DNA of 26,850 nucleotides from a virus: the IMG/VR virus record IMGVR_UViG_3300012936_006543, positions 1-26,850 of that record; one strand, 5' to 3'. Under the pieces are notes generated by a model. The model ran no database searches, had not been told where the DNA came from, and was given only the letters and a program-made list of their open reading frames with translations. The position numbers and the translations under genes were made by a program. The stretch's first letter is position 1. Each line of letters starts with the position of its first letter. Positions 8,625 through 15,535 of this stretch are shown piece after piece.

Positions 8625-9761
8625 CAGCATGCATATTGCAATTAGACCGGGAACTTTTTCCTTTATGTAGACGCCAGAGAACAAAGTGTCAGTTCTTCCT
8701 CCCACGTAAGAAAAAGCAGCTTCCAGATTTTTACTAATTTTGGGATCTGATGCCATTTCAGTGTTGGGTACTAAAAGAAGAGATCCTGTTTTAGTATGGG
8801 ACGGAGGAGGAGGGCAAGGTGATGACTTTATACAGCCTGCCAAAACCTCAGAACCTAGGTCTCTTCTGTCAGTGTCTCTTATTACCGTGCTTCCGACTAC
8901 GTGTCTACCCGGAGTAGACAAACATTTTTCCAAGTCCTTTGAATCAAATGTCTGAACATCAGAGTGTGTTGCAGCCAGCTTAAAGACCTGGGCAAGAAGT
9001 TTTGCAAAATTCTTATTTGCAACAGGAAGTAGATTTAGCATTCCTACTTTGTTTCTAAGAAGTGTTAGTTGTCTTTCATTGTCAATTACAATGTGAGGGT
9101 GTGGAGTCACGTCTCTTAAAAGCTCTTCAAAATTAGACTTTATCGTAGAGTTTAAAAGCTCCTGAGAGCTCGGTTTTGAAACTATGTAAAAAACCTTTCC
9201 TGATGCATTTATAGAAGTTAGATATCTATCCAGGCCTCCGTGCAAAACTGAGCAAGCACTTCCTGTTCCGCCTCCACCTCCTGCCAAGACAAAAATCCAG
9301 TCAGGGGCTCCAAGCCTTGCCCTGACAGCGTCTTCAACAAGAGTGCTGTTTTCTCCAAGTATTTTCTTTCCTAGAGTTACATCTTTTCCCACACCGTCAG
9401 CGCCCGGTATGAGTAGAAAGTTTTCTGACTCGACCCCATCAGGCTGATCTTTTTCGGTGGTGTTAACAAGTAGAGATCTACTAAAGCCTACATCTATAAA
9501 GGCTTTTGCTAGTTTTCCTCCGCCTCCACCGACTCCTATGAACGCACACTCGATGGCACTTTCAGCAGAATTTTCGGGTAAGAGTTCGGATGTGTCTTCT
9601 TTTACGTCCTCTGAATATGCGTCTACGAAATCAAATTCGTCTTCAAATTCACTCACTTCTTTACCTCCTTTTAAAGAAACTAAATCTTTCTTAAAAGACT
9701 CTTTTCTATTTTTTCTTTTTTTCTCAACAAGCTTTAATGATTTAGAAACAGAGCTTCCCAT
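8616..9761 (-). CDS. FtsZ/tubulin-like GTPase
   Basis: 381 aa. Tubulin-superfamily motifs appear in order: T1 loop FIGVGGGGGK at 74-83, a LLVNTTEKDQP strand like the FtsZ INTDxQAL segment, a T3-like IPGADGVGKD, and the signature G-box AGGGGGTGS at 160-168. A T7-like loop FDSKDL (272-277) keeps the two acidic positions of FtsZ NxDFADL. The C-terminal domain (about 325-381) ends at the VTVVATG-equivalent strand, with no tail for FtsA/ZipA binding. A charged ~68-residue N-terminal extension precedes the fold. It likely polymerises with GTP; roles could be a PhuZ-like phage spindle, particle positioning, or interference with host FtsZ. Which one is not evident. Confidence 0.85.
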   Translation of the reverse strand: MGSSVSKSLKLVEKKRKNRKESFKKDLVSLKGGKEVSEFEDEFDFVDAYSEDVKEDTSELLPENSAESAIECAFIGVGGGGGKLAKAFIDVGFSRSLLVNTTEKDQPDGVESENFLLIPGADGVGKDVTLGKKILGENSTLVEDAVRARLGAPDWIFVLAGGGGGTGSACSVLHGGLDRYLTSINASGKVFYIVSKPSSQELLNSTIKSNFEELLRDVTPHPHIVIDNERQLTLLRNKVGMLNLLPVANKNFAKLLAQVFKLAATHSDVQTFDSKDLEKCLSTPGRHVVGSTVIRDTDRRDLGSEVLAGCIKSSPCPPPPSHTKTGSLLLVPNTEMASDPKISKNLEAAFSYVGGRTDTLFSGVYIKEKVPGLIAICMLSG

Positions 9762-9779
9762 TTTATCTCATTTTCCTAG

Positions 9780-9790
9780 AGATAAATATG
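9780..9790 (-). promoter_or_regulatory. Candidate promoter/regulatory motif CATATTTATCT
   Basis: The same 11-mer as at 7016-7026, here about 20 bases upstream of the FtsZ-like start. The ribosome binding site before this start is weak (AGGA at a long spacing). Proposed as a shared phage regulatory element only on the basis of recurrence. Confidence 0.3.
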
Positions 9791-9816
9791 TTTGCTGAGA
9801 GGTTCTAAGAGGATTA

Positions 9817-10011
9817 TTACTTTCTCTCTTTTTCTACAGATATTGTGGTCTTGACCAGTTCTGCTGACTTTGTCTTTAAAAGTCTCAATCCCCTTCTAGC
9901 TCTAACACCGGCAGAAGCGTTGCCTCCTGCATTCTTCATTACATCGAGATCAAGAGATTCAACGAGTGTTTTAATTTCGGCCCAAAGCTCACGTATATTC
10001 GATTCTGACAT
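9817..10011 (-). CDS. Histone H1-like (Hc1 family) DNA-binding protein
   Basis: 64 aa, with AGGAG before the ATG. The pattern IKTLVESLDLDV...GGNASAGVRARRGLRLLK (about residues 13-46) matches the Hc1/bacterial histone H1-like signature (LLESxxxDxxKxxxGNKAAAxRVRxxxxxLxK), with conserved Gly-Asn, Ala-Gly, Arg-Arg and a basic C-terminal helix. Hc1 proteins condense DNA in Chlamydia, and related short proteins are common in Bacteroidota and in phages. Here it may coat phage DNA or remodel the host nucleoid. It sits just upstream of the FtsZ-like gene, a neighbour that may also organise DNA in the cell. Family call is by motif reading alone. Confidence 0.7.
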   Translation of the reverse strand: MSESNIRELWAEIKTLVESLDLDVMKNAGGNASAGVRARRGLRLLKTKSAELVKTTISVEKERK

Positions 10012-10022
10012 CTTATTTTCTC

Positions 10023-10253
10023 CTATAATTCTATCTTGTTTGTTGAAGTGTCTTCTTCATTTTCGGAGAAGATTTCACATATCTTCACCATTGCTTCTCT
10101 ATCTTCTAGCTCTAGCGCTAGAAGCTTAATAATTTTCTTTTTTTGAAATTCATTGACCCCAAAGTTTAGAATTTCAAAAACGATTTCCCGAGCTTTTATA
10201 CTGTCCAGGACATCTCTTTTTTCTTCTATTTCTTCTTTAGAAAGTTTATTCAT
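10023..10253 (-). CDS. Hypothetical protein, 76 aa
   Basis: Highly charged, probably all-helical protein (MNKLSKEEIEEKRDVLDSIK at the start, acidic C-terminus). Its ATG follows the stop of the 159-aa gene directly (TAAATG), and an AAAGGA site lies inside the end of that gene. No domain recognised. It belongs to a row of four small genes between the chaperonin-like gene and the FtsZ-like gene. Confidence 0.7.
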   Translation of the reverse strand: MNKLSKEEIEEKRDVLDSIKAREIVFEILNFGVNEFQKKKIIKLLALELEDREAMVKICEIFSENEEDTSTNKIEL

Positions 10254-10733
10254 TTAAAAACTCGTCCTTTGAGTGTATGACTCAATTCTAAATTTTTCCG
10301 GCCCAAGGAATCGAACAGACTTGCCTTGAATGTTTTCTTCCATCTCTTCTTTTGACAAGACTATAGTTGAATCCCACTCTTTGTTATCTATGATAAATTG
10401 AGCATATTCGTAGTCGCACAGCTCTCTTTGATATTGACCCAGGAGCTCGAACAAAGAGCTGGGTAGAGAAAATTTAAAATCATCTATCGAAAGTATTGAT
10501 CTCATGTCTTCTTTTCCCGTCACAATCTCAGACTTGCAGACATCATAGACTCTGTGCGTCGCGCCGCAATTGTTACAAGTAGCATACTTGGAAACCACAG
10601 TATCGCTTTCATCGATTATTGAAAAGACAACAAACTTGTGAAAAACTGGATCTGAAGCATTCTTAAATTGAGGCAAAATACAGTGACACTGAACTAGGTG
10701 TTTTATGCCCTTTGTCTTAGAGTTCTTTTTCAA
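10254..10733 (-). CDS. Conserved phage-type protein with probable zinc site, 159 aa
   Basis: The N-terminal HLVQCHCILPQF and a later ATCNNCGATHRVYDVC supply a CxC...CxxCxxxH pattern that could form a zinc ribbon (Cys near residues 16, 18, 54, 57). The strongly patterned FHKFVVFSIIDESD segment between them looks like a beta-sheet core. The C-terminus (LGPEKFRIESYT) is non-polar and acidic mixed. I know of similar proteins in marine phage genomes without an assigned role. It overlaps the preceding gene by 17 bases, so translation is likely coupled. Confidence 0.75.
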   Translation of the reverse strand: MKKNSKTKGIKHLVQCHCILPQFKNASDPVFHKFVVFSIIDESDTVVSKYATCNNCGATHRVYDVCKSEIVTGKEDMRSILSIDDFKFSLPSSLFELLGQYQRELCDYEYAQFIIDNKEWDSTIVLSKEEMEENIQGKSVRFLGPEKFRIESYTQRTSF

Positions 10734-10914
10734 TTCTAGAAACCAGGCTATCCATTTGTTGAAACAAAACCCCTTTTATAGACCTCATCACCTTTTCAAC
10801 AGTCTCTTTGGACTCGCTCCCCAGGTTTTGAAAAACCTCAGTTGCAATACTTGATTCAATCACGTCTCTTGCTTCAAAAACAGATCTGAGTATTTTGTTT
10901 TTGTTTGAACTCAT
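10717..10914 (-). CDS. Hypothetical helical protein, 65 aa
   Basis: Starts MSSNKNKILRSVFEARDVIE after a strong AAGGAG site. The sequence is predicted mainly helical and amphipathic, with no Cys and no membrane segment. It overlaps the zinc-site gene by 17 bases. The 45-base gap upstream has an AT-rich tract (TTTTTTTAAATAG on the minus strand) that could be a promoter or the end of the chaperonin-like transcript. Function unknown. Confidence 0.65.
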   Translation of the reverse strand: MSSNKNKILRSVFEARDVIESSIATEVFQNLGSESKETVEKVMRSIKGVLFQQMDSLVSRIEKEL

Positions 10915-10959
10915 AAAATTTCTCCTTGATTTTATGCTATGATTAACTATTTAAAAAAA

Positions 10960-12081
10960 CTAATTCTCTTGTAAAACTAGACAATTAGTATTATCTAAAC
11001 TCTTTCTCAAAGAGCTAGCAGATCTCTTTGCTACTTTAAAGCACTTTGAAGAAAAAACACCTAGATCTTTTGAAAGAACACAAGAGCCGTAAAACCCAGT
11101 TTCTTTGGCATGGATCATTGAATAAGAAACTCTGTCTTCCAAAACACCTAGAACGGACTTTAAGTGAAAAGGAACCGACACTGAGATATCTCTTTCAGAT
11201 GAATAAAGCCCAGTGATCGAAATCGTTCCTTGTCTTATTTTAACATCGTGACAAAAATCAAAAGACTCAGAGGTGAGGGTTCTCATTAAGACATGATTTT
11301 CTATGTTAAAAAAACCTTGGTGGTCTGAGAATCTTTCAAAGTACTCCAAATCTCCCTTAAGAACGATTGGAAAGACATACAGCCTTCTACTTGAATGATT
11401 TTCACTTAGGGTGTGAGAAACCTCGGGAGAAAACCCTCTTGCAAATATGACAAAATTCTTTTTATCTCGTGAGAGAGTTTGAAGTAAAGAGTCTATTTCA
11501 CTTACTGACTCTAAAACACCATCCAAAAATATCACACCCGCTTCGGTGATTTCATTTTTCTTAGTAGAAAACATCTCTGATAGATGACCATTCAAGACAA
11601 GACTTGGTGATGACCTCACTACCGGTCGAAAAGCCATCTCAGAGGGCGAAACTTTAATCCTGGCATCAACTGAGCTCTTATCTAATATAGATCTTACTAT
11701 CTTTGAAGAAACACCATTTCCGATCAAGTTTCTCATACTTTTGAAAATAGTTTCTTTTTCCACTCTGTGAAATGTCTCTTTAATCTCTATTGAATCTTTT
11801 TCGAAAAACATTTTAAGACAAAGAAAGCCTGCACCAGGAGAGATAGATTCCGAAGTCATCACAGCTTCCAGTATGATATTTCTTATTCCTATCTCTGCTT
11901 TATCTAAAAAAGACAAGTGGGACAAAACTCTGACTATGTCGGACTTTTGAGCCCTTACAGGCCGGCCGCCGTAATTAAAAGAAAGGCTTCCTTCTTCAAG
12001 CTTAGAGACAGTGCTGTATATTTTTCTAAGGACAGAGTTTTTATGAAGATCGATATCTTCTCTCACGATGCGAGAATTCAA
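10960..12081 (-). CDS. Divergent chaperonin (GroEL/Cpn60)-like protein
   Basis: 373 aa, start read as TTG at 12081. Three stretches line up by eye with GroEL. LSFLDKAEIGIRNIILEA (56-73) resembles IELEDKFENMGAQMVKEVA. Residues 178-240 (AGVIFLDGVLESVSEI...NFVIFARGFSPE) resemble the apical-domain ILLxDKKISNxREILP...PLLIIAEDVEGE. LEDRVSYSMIHAKETGFYGS (about 312-331) resembles KDRVEDALxATRAAVEEGxVPGG. The ATP-site DGTTT is replaced by SPGAGF, and the final equatorial segment is missing (GroEL is ~540 aa). It is therefore unlikely to be an active ATPase chaperonin. A substrate-binding or host-GroEL-interacting role is conceivable. A profile search is needed to confirm homology. Confidence 0.5.
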   Translation of the reverse strand: MNSRIVREDIDLHKNSVLRKIYSTVSKLEEGSLSFNYGGRPVRAQKSDIVRVLSHLSFLDKAEIGIRNIILEAVMTSESISPGAGFLCLKMFFEKDSIEIKETFHRVEKETIFKSMRNLIGNGVSSKIVRSILDKSSVDARIKVSPSEMAFRPVVRSSPSLVLNGHLSEMFSTKKNEITEAGVIFLDGVLESVSEIDSLLQTLSRDKKNFVIFARGFSPEVSHTLSENHSSRRLYVFPIVLKGDLEYFERFSDHQGFFNIENHVLMRTLTSESFDFCHDVKIRQGTISITGLYSSERDISVSVPFHLKSVLGVLEDRVSYSMIHAKETGFYGSCVLSKDLGVFSSKCFKVAKRSASSLRKSLDNTNCLVLQEN

Positions 12082-12090
12082 AGCAAACCG

Positions 12091-12258
12091 TTATTCTTTT
12101 TCTTTTTCTAGAACGGTATTTCCGTACCATGTTGTGAATCTAAAGAATCCTGAAAATACTCCGACGCCTATCATTATCCAGCCCTCGGTTATTCTCCCAG
12201 CAGAAACCATATAAGTTCCTGCCAGGATCAGGGATTCGGAAATTCCAAATGAACACAT
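12091..12258 (-). CDS. Small membrane protein, 55 aa, coupled to prkA
   Basis: Short frame starting MCSFGISESLILAGTYMVSA. Its ATG shares one base with the prkA stop (TAATG), pointing to translational coupling. Two hydrophobic stretches (about 5-19 and 27-40: GWIMIGVGVFSGFF) are separated by a charged AGRITEG turn, so it could form a helical hairpin in the membrane. The tail is charged (EKEKE). No family recognised; holin-like size and topology are noted, but no lysis gene is nearby. Confidence 0.7.
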   Translation of the reverse strand: MCSFGISESLILAGTYMVSAGRITEGWIMIGVGVFSGFFRFTTWYGNTVLEKEKE

Positions 12259-14189
12259 TAGCTATCTCTCCACAAGTTGTTAGAAGCATAAGCCAGTATC
12301 TCTTCAGCGCTGTCGGCTGTGTAACCATATTCATCTATCATGGTCTGGACCATTTCACTATACTTCTTCTTTTGTTCTTCGTCCCTAGTCTTAGACTTAG
12401 TAACGATTCTTGCCATGTCTTTCACGGAAGAAATTAAGTAAGATTCTATTGCTTCTTTCAGCGGCTCATAACTTCTATAGTCGATCTTTGTGCCTCTTCT
12501 CATTTGAGCAAACATATAAGCAGTAACATCATGCCTGAAGCCATCTTTAGAAGATCCGGTAATTCCAATCTGCTCTTCAATAGATTTCATGTAATTCTCA
12601 TCAGGATCTCTTTCTTCTTTTGTTACTCTATCTTTGAGAGTTTGATGGGTAACATAAGCTTCTGCATTATCAAGGTAAGAATCAAAAAGTGACTGAGCCT
12701 GTTCTTCGTATGCGCTGACGAACGCTTTTGCGATTTCATTCTCTAGGATCTTAAGATATTCTTCTCTTACGACCTGCTGAATGATCTGTAGGCATCTTGT
12801 CTTAAATTCTTCGTCAACAATTTGCTCCTTGACCATGTTTGTCAACGACTCCATGACACTTACCGGAGTGATAATGTCAGAGTCAGAATCAGTCAAAGCG
12901 TTATCAAGGGCCTTAGTGATGAATCTTGTTGAAATACCCGACATTCCCTCGTTAGTTGTTTCCTCTCGAAGGTCTTTGATGTCTACTTTCTTAACTCTTC
13001 CTTTTTCGATAACTTCTTCACCATTGTAAATCTTCATCTTGGTGAGAAGATCACACTTACCAGACTCCTTAAGACGACTCATGACTGAGAACATCGCAGC
13101 AACCTTGATTGTGTGAGGCGCTATATGAGCCTTGAAGTCAGAGAGACCCAACATTTTCTCGTAAATCCTGACCTCTTGATCAAGCTCGAGGCAGTAAGGT
13201 ACGTTTACCTTAACAATTCTGTCTAAGATGGCTTCGTTTGTGTGCTCACTTTGGAATCGATTCCATTCTGCTTCGTTGCAGTGCGCTAAAATCACTCCAT
13301 CAAAGTGAAGCATATCGCTCTTTCCCGGAGAGGGAATTCTCTTCTCTTGCGTAGCTGTAATGATTGTGTGCAAGAACTCAATTTCATTCTTAAAAACTTC
13401 AACGAGCTCTACAATTCCTCGGTTACCTACATTAAAAGCACCGTTTAGAGAAAGAGCTCTTGGGTCATCCTCTGCATATTCGTCAAGCTTTGAGATATCG
13501 ACGCTACCAATGAGAACGGAAACATCCTGGCTATTTGCATCCATCGGAGGGACAGATGCTAGTCCTCTTCTTCCTCTTTGTGAGAAAGTAGTTTCTTTTA
13601 CTGGGTAGTCCTCGTATCTTCCCTTGTAGTTTTCTATGAGGTCATATCGGACAACTGGGCTGATATCACCATCGATGTTGACACCAAGCTTGTCAGAAAA
13701 AGTCTCTCTCAAGCTCCTTGGAATCAACTGAAGTGGCTCGCCTCGTTGTGGGTCTCCTTCAAGGTGGTAATATGTTTCACCTTCCAAACCTCTCTTGATA
13801 TGCTCCGTGAGAGCTGACTTACCTGCTCCAACCGGACCCATTAAAAGAAGTACCTGTCTGCTCTCTTCGCCTCTGTGTGCAGCAGACTTTAAGAATCTCA
13901 TTATCTTCATAACTACTTTTTCCATTCCAAAGAAATGATCTTTAAAATAGTCGTAGACTTTTATATTGTCGTTATCGAAGATCCTTGATTTTCTAGGATC
14001 AGAATTTGGCATTGACTCAATGCCATGTTTTACCAAAGCGTCGTAAAGTCTCTGGTGGCCTGTCTTAACGAGTGAAGGATCGTTTTGAACTAACTCAAGA
14101 TAGTCAAGGAAAGTTCCTTCAAACTTTTCTTTCTTCCCTGCTTCTCTCTGAGTTTTTATAACTTCTAGAAATTCTTGTTTGATACTCAT
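12258..14189 (-). CDS. prkA: PrkA-family AAA+ serine protein kinase (YeaG-like)
   Basis: 643 aa, close to bacterial PrkA (~630-645 aa). It opens with the typical FEGTFLDYLELVQNDPSL segment (23-40) and carries YFKDHFFGME, the Walker A GPVGAGKS (118-125), HLEGDPQRGEPLQLIPRSLR, the LAHCNEAEW motif (about 305-313) and the C-terminal kinase-like region (about 420-643). In bacteria PrkA/YeaG works with YeaH and SpoVR/YcgB in sporulation, nitrogen starvation and stationary-phase survival; kinase activity, and in Bacillus protease activity, have been reported. Here it follows spoVR by 35 bases in the same order of transcription. All key regions appear intact, so it is probably functional. Confidence 0.96.
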   Translation of the reverse strand: MSIKQEFLEVIKTQREAGKKEKFEGTFLDYLELVQNDPSLVKTGHQRLYDALVKHGIESMPNSDPRKSRIFDNDNIKVYDYFKDHFFGMEKVVMKIMRFLKSAAHRGEESRQVLLLMGPVGAGKSALTEHIKRGLEGETYYHLEGDPQRGEPLQLIPRSLRETFSDKLGVNIDGDISPVVRYDLIENYKGRYEDYPVKETTFSQRGRRGLASVPPMDANSQDVSVLIGSVDISKLDEYAEDDPRALSLNGAFNVGNRGIVELVEVFKNEIEFLHTIITATQEKRIPSPGKSDMLHFDGVILAHCNEAEWNRFQSEHTNEAILDRIVKVNVPYCLELDQEVRIYEKMLGLSDFKAHIAPHTIKVAAMFSVMSRLKESGKCDLLTKMKIYNGEEVIEKGRVKKVDIKDLREETTNEGMSGISTRFITKALDNALTDSDSDIITPVSVMESLTNMVKEQIVDEEFKTRCLQIIQQVVREEYLKILENEIAKAFVSAYEEQAQSLFDSYLDNAEAYVTHQTLKDRVTKEERDPDENYMKSIEEQIGITGSSKDGFRHDVTAYMFAQMRRGTKIDYRSYEPLKEAIESYLISSVKDMARIVTKSKTRDEEQKKKYSEMVQTMIDEYGYTADSAEEILAYASNNLWRDS

Positions 14190-14224
14190 GTTCTAATAAT
14201 ACTCCAAACCTAAATAGGCGTAAT

Positions 14225-15535
14225 CTATATTTCCCACATTTCTTCTTCGATAAGAGTAAAAAGTTTTACCTCATCACCCCACAGAGTACGTATGTGCCGA
14301 ACAACAGCATCGGCATGATCGAGTTCTAAATCTCTTCCATCGTGCTCATGGCGAACGATCAATGTATTGTCTTCTTCTATTTCGTCAATGTAAACCACGG
14401 GAATACCATTTGTTCCAATATTCGTGATCAAGTCATCTCTGATTCTCATCCATCCATCATCATCATGAATGTCATCTACTGTGAATCCTACTTTGTTCTT
14501 TTCTGAAAATGAAAAGAGTCCTAGTTTTTCACATAGTTCGTGGGTGAGGTATTGTCTTATAAAAGCGACATCATGAGAAGATTCTCTTGCAATAAAAGCT
14601 TCTTCGATACCGTGCTTCTCTATGATATCCTGAAAGATCACAAAGCCCAGATGATAAGGATTCAAGCCCCCTAGGTGAGGTCTAATTACCTGGTTGTGCA
14701 TTTTGAGAAACGGTATGTGCCATTCTTGAGGTAGCTCTAGTTCGTGACACAATGTGTAGTGCCAGTAACTCGCCCAGCCTTCATTCATAATCTTTGTTTG
14801 AATTTGTGGAATGAAGTAACTGGCACCATCTCTTACGATATTAATAACATCTCTTTTCCATTCAGGCATGTTACGAGAGTGTTCTGAAATAAAACCAAGT
14901 AGATCGTATTCCGGCTCAAGAGGAATCTTATTCAAATCAAAATTCACGTATTCACCATCCTCATCTTCCTTGATCAGCTTGGTGTATTTCTTCACAAGTT
15001 GTGCCCGTGACTTCTTAACTCTTCCGTATCGATCTGTTTGAAACTGTATTGCGTGTGCAGCATCCAGAACCGCTTCGACTTCTTCAATCCCGATCGTAGG
15101 ATCCTCTACGTAACCTTGAATTCTCTTTTTCGCACTGCGTAACCTACCTACGATTGTGCCTGGTCGCGTTTCTTTGAACATCCTATTATTCTTAAAGAAG
15201 TCAGAGTGACCAACACAGTGTGCCATTATCAGTATCTGAAGGTATGCCGGGTTTTCTCTCATCAAGTACGCGATCGAGGGATTACTGTTGATAATCAACT
15301 CGTAAGGCAAACCTTCCATGCCCAGGTTGTACATGGTTCTTGTTCTTTCGAAACTCTTTCCATAGGACCAGTGACCGTAGTGAGTTGGCATTCCGTGATA
15401 AGCCATGTGACCAATCATCGAATAGTAATCACAAACTTCGTAGGTGATGGGAAACCAATCTAAGCCTTTTTTCTTGGCCAGTTCGGATATCTTCTCATCC
15501 CATTCTTCTAATAGTTTAAAATCCCAATCCATCAT
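14225..15535 (-). CDS. spoVR: SpoVR family protein (YcgB-like)
   Basis: 436 aa, slightly shorter than SpoVR/YcgB (about 470-510). Typical landmarks: LDWFPITYEVCDYYSMIGHMA is cut to DWFPITYEV...MIG.MAYHGMPTHYGHWSYGK in the first 60 residues, then ELIINSNPSIAYLM, ILIMAHCVGHSDFF, NEGWASYWHY and LNPYHLGF. The conserved His/Glu residues (HCVGHSDFF, NEGWASYWH) could bind metal, but the biochemical role of the family is unknown; the name comes from a cortex-formation defect in Bacillus. The ATG overlaps the yeaH stop (ATGA), and a perfect GGAGGT site lies within the last yeaH codons. This is one of three genes of a complete bacterial stress module. Confidence 0.96.
   Translation of the reverse strand: MMDWDFKLLEEWDEKISELAKKKGLDWFPITYEVCDYYSMIGHMAYHGMPTHYGHWSYGKSFERTRTMYNLGMEGLPYELIINSNPSIAYLMRENPAYLQILIMAHCVGHSDFFKNNRMFKETRPGTIVGRLRSAKKRIQGYVEDPTIGIEEVEAVLDAAHAIQFQTDRYGRVKKSRAQLVKKYTKLIKEDEDGEYVNFDLNKIPLEPEYDLLGFISEHSRNMPEWKRDVINIVRDGASYFIPQIQTKIMNEGWASYWHYTLCHELELPQEWHIPFLKMHNQVIRPHLGGLNPYHLGFVIFQDIIEKHGIEEAFIARESSHDVAFIRQYLTHELCEKLGLFSFSEKNKVGFTVDDIHDDDGWMRIRDDLITNIGTNGIPVVYIDEIEEDNTLIVRHEHDGRDLELDHADAVVRHIRTLWGDEVKLFTLIEEEMWEI

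Noticed and set aside
12140-12334. 64-codon minus-strand frame overlapping the prkA end
   Set aside because: Out of frame with both prkA and the better-supported 55-aa membrane protein; no ribosome site.
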